This document shows positions 1 through 8,341 of a stretch of DNA of 64,000 bases, one piece after another. The stretch lies in NCBI RefSeq assembly GCF_030814215.1, contig NZ_JAUSUT010000001.1:4278001-4342000 (forward strand), given 5' to 3'. Each line of letters starts with the position of its first letter. The first letter of the stretch is position 1. The stretch comes from Amycolatopsis thermophila. Its GTDB lineage: Bacteria > Actinomycetota > Actinomycetes > Mycobacteriales > Pseudonocardiaceae. A program made the position numbers and the translations under genes. The notes under the pieces were generated by a model. The model did no database searches and was not told the DNA's origin. It saw only the letters and a list, made by a program, of their open reading frames with translations.

Positions 1-413
1 AGCAGCACGTACCCGGACAGGTGCAGGTGGTCCGCCGTGGCCAGCACGGCCGGATCGACGTCCGCCGGCGAGAACCGCCCGTTGGCGCCCCGGTCCGGCA
101 GCATGCTCCGCTGACCCGAGCCGTCCACCAGCACCACGACACAGCACGTGGGCGCGGACGCGTCGACCGCGAACGCGCACGACACGCCCGCGGCCTCCAG
201 CTCGGACCGCATCAGGCGGCCGCCGGCGTCGTCGCCGACGCGCGCGATCAGCGTCGTCGGGACACCGGCCGCGGCCAGCCACAGCGCCGTGTTCGCGCCC
301 GCGCCGCCACCGGCCAGCCGCACCCGCGAGCGCGAGTCGCCGCCGTACACGATCGGACCCTCGTGCCGGGCCACCACGTCCAGCCCGGCGTCCCCGACCA
401 CCACGACGGTCAC
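1..413 (-). CDS. PfkB-family carbohydrate kinase, probable pseudouridine kinase (3' end outside window)
   Basis: The gene runs off the left edge; about 137 N-terminal residues are visible. It opens with VTVVVVGDAGLDVVARHEGP, the ribokinase/PfkB N-terminal beta strand and G-D-x-x-x-D element, followed by a glycine-rich AGGGAGANTALWLAAAG motif that in this family contacts the sugar substrate. The GTG start (413-411) overlaps the TGA of psuG, so the two are translationally coupled. PfkB kinases beside PsuG usually phosphorylate pseudouridine to pseudouridine 5'-phosphate, which PsuG then splits. The substrate is inferred from this neighbour; the C-terminal anion-hole motif is not in the window. 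Confidence 0.85.
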   Translation of the reverse strand, partial: MTVVVVGDAGLDVVARHEGPIVYGGDSRSRVRLAGGGAGANTALWLAAAGVPTTLIARVGDDAGGRLMRSELEAAGVSCAFAVDASAPTCCVVVLVDGSGQRSMLPDRGANGRFSPADVDPAVLATADHLHLSGYVL

Positions 414-1321
414 GCGAGCTCCACCGCGACCTCGGCGGCGACCCGCGCGTTGTCCACGACCAGCGCCTCGTTGGCGTCCAGGCTCGCGCCGCCACTGGCG
501 GTGTGGAAGTGCTCGAGCAGCACCGGGGTCACGTCCTTGCCGTGCACGCCGCGCGCGGACAGCAGCGCCAGCCCCTCGGCCAGCAGACGGTCGTGCAGCT
601 CGGCGTCCATCTCGGCCGCGGCCGGGATCGGGTTGGCCAGCAGCACCCCCGACGACGCGTACCGCCGGTGCGCGGCCACCACCGCCGCGGCCGCGGCCGG
701 ATCGTCGACCTGCCACGGCACCGGGAAACCGGACGTCCGGCGGTAGAACGCGGGGAACTCGGCGGTGCCGTATCCGAGGACCGGCACCGAGTTGGTCTCC
801 AACACCTCCAGGGTCGCGGCGATGTCCAGCACCGACTTCACCCCGGAGCACACGACCAGCACGGGGACGCGCGCCAGCACCCCCAGGTCGGCCGACACGT
901 CCCAGGACTCGCCGGTGCCGAGGTGCACGCCGCCCAGTCCGCCGGTGGCGAACACGCCGATCCCGGCCGCGTGCGCGAGCGCGGACGTGCTCGCCACGGT
1001 GGTCGCGCCGGAGCGGCCGAGCCCGACCGCGGGACCGAGGTCACGCAGGGAGAGCTTGTCCAGGCCGGCGTCGGCGGCGCACACGCGTTCCAGCTGGGCG
1101 CGGGACAGGCCCGCGTACGGGACGCCGTCGAGCACCGCGATCGTGGCCGGCACCGCACCGGCCTCGCGGACGGTGTCCTCCAACCGGGCAGCGACGTCGA
1201 GGTTGCGGCCCGGGGGCAGGCCGTGGGACAGGATGGTGCTTTCCAGCGCGACGACCGCGCGGCCGCTGTGGACGGCGTCGGCGACCTCGTCGGAGAGGGC
1301 TATCGGGGGTGTTCCGGTCAC
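410..1321 (-). CDS. psuG: Pseudouridine-5'-phosphate glycosidase
   Basis: At 303 aa it has the normal length of PsuG. It cleaves the C-C glycosidic bond of pseudouridine 5'-phosphate to uracil and ribose 5-phosphate in the cytoplasm. Visible family features are VALESTILSHGLP near residues 24-36 with the conserved Glu27, a glycine-rich FATGGLGGVH segment near 124-133, and CSGVKSVLD with Lys162, which lines up with the Schiff-base lysine of the family. It is the first gene of a two-gene operon with the PfkB kinase, joined by a GTGA overlap. Together they would salvage ribose and uracil from RNA turnover. Confidence 0.95.
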   Translation of the reverse strand: MTGTPPIALSDEVADAVHSGRAVVALESTILSHGLPPGRNLDVAARLEDTVREAGAVPATIAVLDGVPYAGLSRAQLERVCAADAGLDKLSLRDLGPAVGLGRSGATTVASTSALAHAAGIGVFATGGLGGVHLGTGESWDVSADLGVLARVPVLVVCSGVKSVLDIAATLEVLETNSVPVLGYGTAEFPAFYRRTSGFPVPWQVDDPAAAAAVVAAHRRYASSGVLLANPIPAAAEMDAELHDRLLAEGLALLSARGVHGKDVTPVLLEHFHTASGGASLDANEALVVDNARVAAEVAVELA

Positions 1322-1333
1322 GGGGAACCATCT

Positions 1334-1843
1334 TCACCGACGGCGTCCGGTGAAGTCCCAGCGGGTGGGCGAGCCGCCGAAGTCCCGTTCGTCGAGGCCG
1401 AACACCCACCGCGGGCGCACCCGCACGGTCGCGTTGACGCCGGGGTCGAGGAAGTCCGGGCCGAAGTCCGTCCGGTACTTCGCGTTCAGGGCGCCCAGGA
1501 ACGCCTGCCGGGACACGGTGTCCCGCACGACCCGGGCGACACCCTCGACCACCACCGGGTTGAGGGCGTCGTCGGTGGAGATCGTCACGGCCGGGTTGGC
1601 CTCCAGGTTGCGGATCTTGCGGGCCGCCTTCGACGACGAGAACCACAGCGCCTCGTCGTGCCACACGGCCCAGACCGGCATCAGGTGCGGCCGCCCGTCC
1701 GGCCACACCGTCGCCACCCAGTAGTCGTGGGAGCCGCGCAGCCGGTTCTCCGCCCACGACCAGGGCAGCAGTCCGGTGCCCTGGTCCGCGGGGAGCGTGC
1801 CGTAGCCGGGCATGTGCGGCCGGGACGCGCGGGGAACGGCCAT
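1334..1843 (-). CDS. Pyridoxamine 5'-phosphate oxidase-like flavoprotein (FDOR-type)
   Basis: The protein has about 169 residues from the chosen ATG at 1843, which has a GGGGGTGA ribosome-binding site nine bases upstream; an upstream in-frame start at 1882 lacks this. The split-barrel signature is clear: YWVATVWPDGRPHLMPVWAV, then LWFSSSKAARKIRNLEANP and a VVEGVARVV strand. This fold binds FMN or F420 and typically reduces or oxidises small molecules; the cofactor cannot be decided here. It lies just downstream of the tautomerase on the same strand (16 bp gap) and upstream of psuG, so it could be part of either unit. The substrate is unknown. Confidence 0.85.
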   Translation of the reverse strand: MAVPRASRPHMPGYGTLPADQGTGLLPWSWAENRLRGSHDYWVATVWPDGRPHLMPVWAVWHDEALWFSSSKAARKIRNLEANPAVTISTDDALNPVVVEGVARVVRDTVSRQAFLGALNAKYRTDFGPDFLDPGVNATVRVRPRWVFGLDERDFGGSPTRWDFTGRRR

Positions 1844-1859
1844 CGGCGGATCACCCCCT

Positions 1860-2240
1860 TCACCCCAGATACTGCGCCACACCCCCGCCGAACGACCAGT
1901 CCGCCTCGTGGTTCTCGGTCACGCAGATCAGCAGGTTGCGCGGCTCGATCCCGGTGCGTTGCGACACCAGTTCGGCGATCCGCGCGTAGAGCGCCTTCTT
2001 CTTCTCGTACGTGCGGCCCACGCGCATGGTCAGGCTGATGAACACCACCCCGTCGTCGCGCCGGATCCCCAGGTAGGCCGGGTCGTAGCGGAGGTGGCCG
2101 TCCGTCCGGGTGATGATCTGGAAGAAGTCGTCGTGGGGGACGTCGATCGTCTCGGTCATCGCCTGGTGGACCGCGTCCCCGAGGGCCACCAGCGTCTTGT
2201 CGTCGTGAGTGGGCAGGGCGTCGATGCGAACGAGAGGCAT
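1860..2240 (-). CDS. Tautomerase family protein
   Basis: A 126 aa protein beginning MPLVRIDALPT. Pro at position 2, exposed after Met removal, is the catalytic base of the 4-oxalocrotonate tautomerase superfamily. The length fits fused or long-chain tautomerases rather than the 60-70 aa 4-OT type. Segments such as DFFQIITRT, GVVFISLTMRVGRTYEKKKALY and NLLICVTENHEADWSFGGG agree with the malonate-semialdehyde-decarboxylase-like branch. The physiological substrate is unknown. Its start lies eight bases from a 22 bp palindrome (2248-2269) that probably holds its promoter or operator. Confidence 0.85.
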   Translation of the reverse strand: MPLVRIDALPTHDDKTLVALGDAVHQAMTETIDVPHDDFFQIITRTDGHLRYDPAYLGIRRDDGVVFISLTMRVGRTYEKKKALYARIAELVSQRTGIEPRNLLICVTENHEADWSFGGGVAQYLG

Positions 2241-2247
2241 GCCCGCA

Positions 2248-2269
2248 CTGTACATACTAGTAGGTACAG
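2248..2269. promoter_or_regulatory. Operator-like 22 bp palindrome upstream of the tautomerase gene
   Basis: The arms CTGTAC and GTACAG flank a TACTAGTA core; the two halves match at all but one position pair. It sits between the divergent tautomerase (start 2240) and DUF3039 (start 2316) genes. Palindromes with GTAC half-sites are typical of HxlR-type quinone/aldehyde-responsive repressors, but no such regulator is encoded in the window, so the protein that binds is unknown. Confidence 0.55.
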
Positions 2270-2315
2270 AAGGCCAGAGTGTCGCCCGTGCCGGGGGCTG
2301 CGGCAAAATGGGGGC

Positions 2316-2570
2316 ATGAGCACTTCGACGCTGCCCGAGGTAGACACCCGCCCGGAGTCGACCGAGGAGACCGACAGCGATCAGCCGAAGGTCTTCCACT
2401 ACGTGCGCAAGGACAAGATCGCCGAGAGCGCGGTCATGGGCACGTACGTGGTGGCGCTGTGCGGCGAGGTCTTCCCCGTCACCCGCTCGCCCAAGCCCGG
2501 CTCGCCCGTGTGCCCGGCCTGCAAGGAGATCTACGAGGGCTTGCGCCCCGGCCCCGACGGCGAGGACTGA
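2316..2570 (+). CDS. DUF3039 family protein
   Basis: An 84 aa acidic protein. It has a disordered, Glu/Asp-rich N-terminus (about 1-25), then VFHYVRKDKIAESAVMG and a CGEVFPVTR...CPACKEIYE segment with three cysteines that could bind zinc with a histidine. DUF3039 proteins of this size are widespread in actinobacteria and I recall Rv2708c as the M. tuberculosis counterpart. The function is unknown. The gene converges with and overlaps the 3' end of the YihY gene by 40 bp, so the transcripts may interfere. Confidence 0.85.
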   Translation: MSTSTLPEVDTRPESTEETDSDQPKVFHYVRKDKIAESAVMGTYVVALCGEVFPVTRSPKPGSPVCPACKEIYEGLRPGPDGED

Positions 2571-3625
2571 TCGGCGAGGTCGCCCTCGTCCCCGGACGCG
2601 GGTGGCTGCTCGTGCTTGCGCGGCTTCCGCAGCGGCTGCGTCGTGCGCTCCCACAGTGACGGGTGGTCGTCACGCATGCGCTCCTTCGCGCGCTCCATCT
2701 CCAGGCGCCGCCACTTTCGGCGCTGGCGGCGGGTCATCTTCGCCGGCCACAGCTCCTGGATCGCGGAGTTGAAGTAGGCGCCGCCCACGATGGCCATGCC
2801 GATGAAGAACGTGAACAGCAGGAACGCGATCGGCGTGGCCAGCGCGCCGTAGGTGTAGCCGGTGCTGGTGATCCACGACAGGTAGATCCGCAGCCCGATG
2901 CTGGCGAGCAGGAAGATCACCATCGCCAGCACCGCGCCGGGCAGCCCGCGGTGCCACGGCAGCCGTCGCGGCAGGGCCAGCTTGTACAGGGTCGCCACCG
3001 CGAGGACCAGCAGGACGCCGATCACCGGGTAGTAGAGCCAGCTGATCCACGTCGTGATCGTCGGCGCCCAGCTGTCCGGCAGGAAGTCGATCAGGATGTT
3101 CGGCCCGATCGCGATGACCGGCAGGCCCACGACCAGCAGGATCAGGCTGGCCAGGTAGAGCAGCAGCGCGAAGATCCGTTGCCACACCTCGTTGCGCACG
3201 CCGTACTGGTCGTGCGCGACGGTGATCGCGTCGACGAACGACGACATCGCCGACGAACCGGCCCACAGCGAGATCAGGAAGCCCACCGAGACGATCTCAC
3301 CCTTGCCGATGGTCAGGATGTCGTCGACCGTGGGTTCGATGATCTGGCCGACCACGTTGCCGCTGAAGATCTTGTCGGCGAAGGTGATGATCCGGTCGTG
3401 CACCGTGGTCACGAACCCCGGGCCGAACCAGTCGCCCATGAAGCCCAGGCTGCCCAGCAGCCCGAGCAGCAGCGGCGGCAGCGACAGCGTCTGCCAGAAC
3501 GCCGCCTCGGCCGACTCGGAGAAGATGTTGCCTTCCCACGCCTTGCTGAAGGTGCGGCTGATCAGGCGTGCCGGACCCTTGCGGCGGGCTGCACCCTCGG
3601 CGGGCTCGCTGGACGGTGGAGTCAT
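2531..3625 (-). CDS. YihY/BrkB family inner membrane protein
   Basis: A 364 aa membrane protein. The start at 3625 is preceded by GAGGGTGAC; an ATG 15 bases upstream is an alternative. The hydrophobic core (roughly 50-310) contains six predicted spans, for example FALLLYLASLILLVVGLPV and GAVLAMVIFLLASIGL. The SLWAGSSAMSSFVDAI stretch is characteristic of the YihY family. The C-terminal 60 residues are very basic and charged (MTRRQRRKWRRLEMERAKER) and should be cytoplasmic. YihY/BrkB proteins were once called RNase BN by mistake; their transport or lipid role is not settled. I recall Rv2707 as the counterpart. Confidence 0.9.
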   Translation of the reverse strand: MTPPSSEPAEGAARRKGPARLISRTFSKAWEGNIFSESAEAAFWQTLSLPPLLLGLLGSLGFMGDWFGPGFVTTVHDRIITFADKIFSGNVVGQIIEPTVDDILTIGKGEIVSVGFLISLWAGSSAMSSFVDAITVAHDQYGVRNEVWQRIFALLLYLASLILLVVGLPVIAIGPNILIDFLPDSWAPTITTWISWLYYPVIGVLLVLAVATLYKLALPRRLPWHRGLPGAVLAMVIFLLASIGLRIYLSWITSTGYTYGALATPIAFLLFTFFIGMAIVGGAYFNSAIQELWPAKMTRRQRRKWRRLEMERAKERMRDDHPSLWERTTQPLRKPRKHEQPPASGDEGDLADQSSPSGPGRKPS

Positions 3626-3837
3626 GTCACCCTCAAGCATGGCGGAACGGGCGGGATTTGGCTTGTCAAGCCCTGTGGCGTGTTCAACTCCGCCGTGCCG
3701 TTCGCGGCCGTTGTCGGTGGGTGCGGGTAATCTCCGTTGAGCCGCCCTCACCCCCGTCCGGCATCGCGGCCGGGCAGTTCCGTGGGGGCATTCGCATGTC
3801 GCGTTCCATCGTCGGCGAGAGGAGGGGGAGGAATCCC

Positions 3838-5601
3838 TTGTCGGACACGGCCCAGGGTAATCGGACCGGTCAGGGTTTCGTCGCACCCGAGCCCCAGCAC
3901 GACTCCACCGCCCGCCCGCTGCGGGCGTGGCAGCGCCGCGCGCTGACGAAGTACCTGAGCACCAAGCCGCAGGACTTCCTCGCCGTCGCGACCCCGGGCG
4001 CCGGGAAGACGGTGTTCGGGCTGCGCATCGCCGCCGAGCTGCTGTCCGACCGCACGGTCGAGTCGATCACGATCGTGACCCCGACCGAGCACCTCAAGCA
4101 CCAGTGGGCCGCCTCCGCCGCGATGGCCGGCATCCCCATCGACTCGAACTACCGCAACGGGCAGGGCGCCGTCGCGGCCGACTACCGCGGCGTGGCTCTG
4201 ACCTACGCCCAGGTCGCCGCCCACCCGACGCTGCACCGCGTGCGCACCGAGGGCCGCAAGACGCTGGTCATCCTCGACGAGATCCACCACGGGGGTGATG
4301 CGAAGAGCTGGGGCGACGCGATCCGCGAGGCGTTCACCCCGGCCGTGCGGCGGCTGGCGCTGACCGGGACCCCGTTCCGCAGCGACGACTCGCCCATCCC
4401 GTTCGTCACCTACGAGCCGGACGGGGACGGCTCGCTGCGCAGCAAGGCCGATCACTCCTACGGCTACGCCGACGCGCTCGCCGACGGCGTCGTCCGCCCC
4501 GTCGTGTTCCTCGCCTACAGCGGCGAGGCGTCCTGGCGCACCAGCGCCGGGGAGGAGTTCACCGCGCGGCTGGGCGAGCCGCTGACGGCCGAACAGACCG
4601 CCCGCGCGTGGCGCACCGCGCTCGACCCGGGCGGCGAGTGGATCCCGTCGGTCCTGCAGGCGGCCGACACGCGGCTGCAGCAGCTGCGCAGCGGCGGCAT
4701 CCCGGACGCCGGCGGCCTGGTGATCGCCACTGACCAGGAGTCCGCGCGCGCCTACGCCAGGATCCTGGCCCGCATCACCGGTGAGGCGCCCACGGTGGTG
4801 CTCTCCGACGACCCGAAGGCGACGGCGCGGATCAGCGAGTTCTCCGAGTCCACCGACCGCTGGCTGGTCGCGGTGCGCATGGTGTCCGAGGGAGTCGACG
4901 TGCCGCGCCTGGCCGTCGGCGTCTACGCGACGAGCGCGTCCACGCCGCTGTTCTTCGCGCAGGCCATCGGCCGGTTCGTGCGGGCCCGGCGCAAGGGCGA
5001 GACGGCGAGCGTGTTCCTGCCGAGCGTGCCGGTGCTGCTGGAGCTGGCCAGCGAGCTGGAGGCCCAGCGCGACCACGTGCTCGGCAAGCCGCACCGGGAG
5101 AAGGACGGCTGGGACGACGAGCTGCTGGCGCAGGCCAACCGCACCGAGGACGAGCCCGGCGAGGAGGAGAAGGCGTTCACCTCGCTGGGCGCCTCGGCCG
5201 AGCTGGACCAGGTGATCTACGACGGCAACTCGTTCGGGACCGCGGTGTTCTCCGGCAGCGAGGAGGAGCAGGAGTACCTCGGCCTGCCCGGCCTGCTGGA
5301 GCCGGACCAGGTTCGGGCGCTGCTGCGCAAGCGGCAGGAGGAGCAGCTCGCCGACGCCAACCGCCGCAAGCCGGCCAACGAGCCGGTCCCGCCACCAGCG
5401 CCGAAGCCGCAGTCGGTCAACGAGCGGATCGCCGCGCTGCGCAAGGAGCTGAACACCCTGGTCGGCATGTACCACCACCGCACGCGCAAGCCGCACGGCG
5501 CGATCCACAACGAGCTGCGCCGGGCGTGCGGCGGCCCGCCCACCGCGATGGCGTCGCTGGAGCAGCTCGAGGAGCGGATCGCTACCCTGCGTTCCTGGTG
5601 A
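3838..5601 (+). CDS. Superfamily II DEAD/DEAH-box helicase
   Basis: About 587 aa. I chose the TTG at 3838 because AGGAGGGGGAGG lies just upstream; an ATG at 3796 is the alternative. SF2 motifs are all present: ATPGAGKT (Walker A), DEIHH (motif II), LTGTPF (motif III), and QAIGRFVRARRKG (motif VI) in the second RecA lobe. A short acidic and proline-rich linker follows, then a C-terminal region with VNERIAALRKELNTLVGMYHHRTRKPHG, a small conserved tail. This layout matches UvrB/XPB-like ATP-dependent nucleic acid translocases; the substrate is unknown. It is divergent from YihY and monocistronic. Confidence 0.88.
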   Translation: MSDTAQGNRTGQGFVAPEPQHDSTARPLRAWQRRALTKYLSTKPQDFLAVATPGAGKTVFGLRIAAELLSDRTVESITIVTPTEHLKHQWAASAAMAGIPIDSNYRNGQGAVAADYRGVALTYAQVAAHPTLHRVRTEGRKTLVILDEIHHGGDAKSWGDAIREAFTPAVRRLALTGTPFRSDDSPIPFVTYEPDGDGSLRSKADHSYGYADALADGVVRPVVFLAYSGEASWRTSAGEEFTARLGEPLTAEQTARAWRTALDPGGEWIPSVLQAADTRLQQLRSGGIPDAGGLVIATDQESARAYARILARITGEAPTVVLSDDPKATARISEFSESTDRWLVAVRMVSEGVDVPRLAVGVYATSASTPLFFAQAIGRFVRARRKGETASVFLPSVPVLLELASELEAQRDHVLGKPHREKDGWDDELLAQANRTEDEPGEEEKAFTSLGASAELDQVIYDGNSFGTAVFSGSEEEQEYLGLPGLLEPDQVRALLRKRQEEQLADANRRKPANEPVPPPAPKPQSVNERIAALRKELNTLVGMYHHRTRKPHGAIHNELRRACGGPPTAMASLEQLEERIATLRSW

Positions 5602-5708
5602 GCCGCGCTCGGTGCGCGAGGGGCGCCGAGCAGCAGGGCCGACCGCGTGCCGGTGGCCGCGTGCTCCGTTCCCGCTGTGACGACGGGCACACCGGGCTGA
5701 AGCAACAA

Positions 5709-5740
5709 AGCGGGCGCCCGGGAGGTCCCGGGCGCCCGCT
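5709..5740. terminator. Bidirectional hairpin terminator
   Basis: A perfect 14 bp GC-rich stem (5709-5722 pairing with 5727-5740) around an AGGT loop. It sits between the convergent helicase and the small DUF7455-like gene, so it can stop transcription from both sides. No long T run follows, as is common in actinobacteria. Confidence 0.8.
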
Positions 5741-5759
5741 CATCGGTCTGGGGTGGTGC

Positions 5760-5942
5760 TCAGCCGCGCTGGATCTCCGCAGCGATCTCCTTGAGCTTCG
5801 ACTCGTACTCGCGGGCGTGGTGGCCGCAGAAGAGCAGCTCGCCACCGCTGGTGAGGATGGCTCGTACCTGTGCTGCGGCGCCGCACCGGTCACAACGGTC
5901 GGCTGCGGTCAACTCGGGGCGGGTGAGCGTCGGTGATGTCAT
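5760..5942 (-). CDS. Small DUF7455-type zinc-ribbon-like protein
   Basis: A 60 aa protein starting MTSPTLTRPEL; the ATG at 5942 has GGAGGGAGACTCC upstream. CDRCGAAAQVRAI near residue 18 and FCGHHAREYESKL near 40 give a Cys-x2-Cys...Cys-x-His-His pattern that should bind one zinc. Such small proteins are common in actinobacteria near sigA/sigB and are of unknown function. It ends at a strong bidirectional terminator shared with the helicase gene. Confidence 0.8.
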   Translation of the reverse strand: MTSPTLTRPELTAADRCDRCGAAAQVRAILTSGGELLFCGHHAREYESKLKEIAAEIQRG

Positions 5943-6356
5943 TGGAGTCTCCCTCCGTCCCGGCATCGGCTGCCCGATGCCATCAATCCAGCGGCGACCA
6001 CTTCGGCCCTGCGGTTGCCCGTCGGCTCCGCGGTGTTCGCTGGCCTCCACTCTTGCAGACGCTGAGCGCCTGGCAAGTGTTCCCGGCTGTGTGGGATGTG
6101 TGTCACGCAGAATTACCCCGGATGTCGTAGATCAATCCCGCCAGTGCCGTGCACAAACCCCATCGCGACCCCGTTTTCCGTGGTCAGGACCAGTGCGAGC
6201 AGGCGGAACCCGGCTCGCCGGAACGCCTGTCAAGCGGCCGCGCGGACGGGCTTGTTCGTTCTCAGCGGAATTCGTGTGGGTGCTCCCGGGCGGGATCGTG
6301 ATCAGTCCGTAGGCGAAAGCATCCCCCGCGCGGGGCAGCGTGAGACACTGCGGAGC
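5943..6356. other. Intergenic region upstream of the glutamine synthetase-like gene
   Basis: Divergent promoter region of 414 bp. I see no convincing open reading frame. A GTCAC-N6-TTAC pair near 6108 vaguely resembles a GlnR half-box but is too weak to call. The sequence between 6130 and 6300 has somewhat lower GC than the genes, as expected for promoters. Confidence 0.4.
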
Positions 6357-7709
6357 ATGACGAAGCAGGCGTCCGCGGCCGCCAAGGACCTGGCGGCGGC
6401 CGGGGTCGGCGGGACGCAGATCGCCTGGGCCGACAACAACGGCATCCCGCGGTCGCGGATCGTGCCGTTGAGCGGCCTGGCCGGCGCGGCGACGCGCGGC
6501 GTCGGCATCACGGCGTTGTTCGCCGTCTTCGACACCCACGACGGCATCACGTTCGCGCACCCCGGGCTCCCGACACCGTCGGGTGACGTCCGTCTCGTCC
6601 CGGTGGTCGACCGGCTCCGGCGGCTCGCCGGGCAGCCCGCGCTCGCCTGGGCTCCCGGGCGGCAGATCGCCGCCGACGGGTCGCCGTGGCCCTACTGCCA
6701 GCGCACCGCTCTGGAGAACGTGGTGGCCGTCACGTTCGAGCGGGGTTACGAGATCCGCGCCGGCTTCGAGATGGAGTTCGCGGTGGCGCCCGCCGGAGCC
6801 ACCGGCATCGCGTCCTCGCCCGGGCACCCCGGTCCCGCGTACAGCCCGCACGCGCTGATCCCGCTCGACGAGTTCGTCGCCACGCTGCTGCACGACTTCG
6901 ACGCCAACGGCCTGCGGCTGAACCAGTTCCACGCCGAGTACGGGCCGGCGCAGCTGGAGCTTTCGCTCGCCGCGACCGATCCGGTGTCCGCGGCCGACGA
7001 CCAGCTGCTGGCCCGGCAGACCCTGCACGCCGCGGCGCACAAGCACGGCCTGCGGCTGAGCTTCGCGCCGATCGTGAGCCCGGAGGCCGCCGGCAACGGG
7101 TGGCACCTGCACACCTCGGTGTGGCGCAGGGGCCGCAACCTGCTGGCCGGCGAGGGGGTGCCCGGCGCGGAGGGCGCCGGCTACATCGCCGGCCTGCTGC
7201 GCGACCTGCCCGCCGTCACGGCCGTCACCGCGCCGAGCGTGCCCTCCACCCTGCGGCTCAGGCCCGGCTACTTCGCCAGCGCGTACGCGTTCTGGGGCGT
7301 GGAGAACCGGGAAGCGCCGCTGCGGTACGTGCCGGGGACGCGGCTGCTCGGCGAAGACCACGCCAACGTCGAGCTGAAGCCGTGCGACGCCTCGGCGAAC
7401 CCGTACCTGGCGCTCGCCGCCGTGATCACGGCCGGGGTCGCCGGGCTGGTGGAAGGGCTTTCCCTCCCGGATCCGGTCGGCGAGGACCCGGGGACCTGGC
7501 CGCCCGGCCGCCGGGCGGCGGCGGGGATCGACCGCCTGCCGGCCACACCCGGCGAACAGGACGCCGCGCTCGCCGCCTCCGCGCGGATGCGCGAGGCGCT
7601 GGGGGAGGAGCTGCTCGGCGCGTTCCGCGCGGTGCGGGCCGCCGACCGCCGCTGGGCCGCCGACCGGCCGCTCGAGGACGTCGTCGCCGCCCACCTGTGG
7701 CGGTACTAG
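6357..7709 (+). CDS. Glutamine synthetase-family ligase (GlnA-like, probable gamma-glutamylamide synthetase)
   Basis: A 450 aa protein with the type I GS catalytic fold. Visible motifs are FEMEFAV (E-x-E metal site), NQFHAEYGPAQLELS, NGWHLHTSVW (NGxHxH, ammonia/ATP site) and RLRPGYFAS...NREAPLRYV (glutamate-binding arginines). The N-terminus, with GTQIAWADNNGIPRSRIVP, fits the beta-grasp domain of GS-like paralogues. It lacks flanking nitrogen-assimilation genes. It lies beside an unknown coupled protein and an amino acid permease, so ligation of glutamate to an amine (as in GlnA3/PuuA types) is more likely than ammonium assimilation. That substrate is inference. Confidence 0.85.
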   Translation: MTKQASAAAKDLAAAGVGGTQIAWADNNGIPRSRIVPLSGLAGAATRGVGITALFAVFDTHDGITFAHPGLPTPSGDVRLVPVVDRLRRLAGQPALAWAPGRQIAADGSPWPYCQRTALENVVAVTFERGYEIRAGFEMEFAVAPAGATGIASSPGHPGPAYSPHALIPLDEFVATLLHDFDANGLRLNQFHAEYGPAQLELSLAATDPVSAADDQLLARQTLHAAAHKHGLRLSFAPIVSPEAAGNGWHLHTSVWRRGRNLLAGEGVPGAEGAGYIAGLLRDLPAVTAVTAPSVPSTLRLRPGYFASAYAFWGVENREAPLRYVPGTRLLGEDHANVELKPCDASANPYLALAAVITAGVAGLVEGLSLPDPVGEDPGTWPPGRRAAAGIDRLPATPGEQDAALAASARMREALGEELLGAFRAVRAADRRWAADRPLEDVVAAHLWRY

Positions 7710-8341
7710 TGTCTCTGCTGGACGAGGTGCGCTGGTTCCCCGGCGCCGTGCGCCTGGTCGCCCTCGCGCGAGCGGAGATGCCGCAGCAGAAGAGCGAGTC
7801 AGCGGCCTTCGTGACGCTGGTTTCCCTGCGGGCGCACGGGTTCGAGCTCGCGGGCCAGGACGACACGGCGTGCGCCGGTGCCGCACCGGCCACCGCCGCG
7901 GAGGCGATCGGGACGCTCTCCGGCGGGCGGCTCACGGCGGTGGTCGCCCAGGGGGAGTGGACCGCGAGCGCGCTGAAGGCGATCCTCGCCGGCGTGCCCG
8001 AGCTGCCCGACGTGACACTGGTGGCCTTCGTGGACACCGAGGACTTCGGGGCGCCGGACACGCCGGAGCGCGCCCTGCGCGACTACCTGGAGGGCGGCCT
8101 GCCGCCCTTCTGGGGTTCCCGTTGGCGCGCAAGGCATTGCGTGTTCCTCGGCGGCACCATCGAGGGTGCGGGCACGCTGGTGGCCATTGTGGACGGCTAC
8201 CGCTCGTTCGGCCGGGACGGCGTGCACCTGCAGCTGCTCGACCGGGTCGCCGCGGCCCTGCGCGGGCTGCTGCTGGTGGTGCCCGCCGCCGACGCGCCCG
8301 CGGCGCGGGCACTGGTCGCGCGGGCGGGTTTCACCCCTTAG
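7709..8341 (+). CDS. Unrecognised protein coupled to the glutamine synthetase-like gene
   Basis: A 210 aa protein. The GTG start (7709-7711) shares a base with the TAG of the preceding gene, which argues for translational coupling; an internal ATG at 7778 is an alternative. It is alanine-rich and probably cytoplasmic, without signal peptide or clear membrane span. Features include GFELAGQDDTACAGAAPATAAE near residues 45-65, EGGLPPFWGSRWRARHCVFL and a final amphipathic helix. I do not recognise the family. Its 3' end overlaps the convergent permease gene by 11 bp. The coupling suggests that it helps or regulates the ligase. Confidence 0.7.
   Translation: MSLLDEVRWFPGAVRLVALARAEMPQQKSESAAFVTLVSLRAHGFELAGQDDTACAGAAPATAAEAIGTLSGGRLTAVVAQGEWTASALKAILAGVPELPDVTLVAFVDTEDFGAPDTPERALRDYLEGGLPPFWGSRWRARHCVFLGGTIEGAGTLVAIVDGYRSFGRDGVHLQLLDRVAAALRGLLLVVPAADAPAARALVARAGFTP

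Noticed and set aside
2663-3730. Long plus-strand frame opposite YihY
   Set aside because: It is the antisense shadow of the YihY gene; composition is His/Arg/Gly-rich without any domain.
6108-6124. GlnR box upstream of the GS-like gene
   Set aside because: Only one poor half-box is visible; the second half-site is missing.
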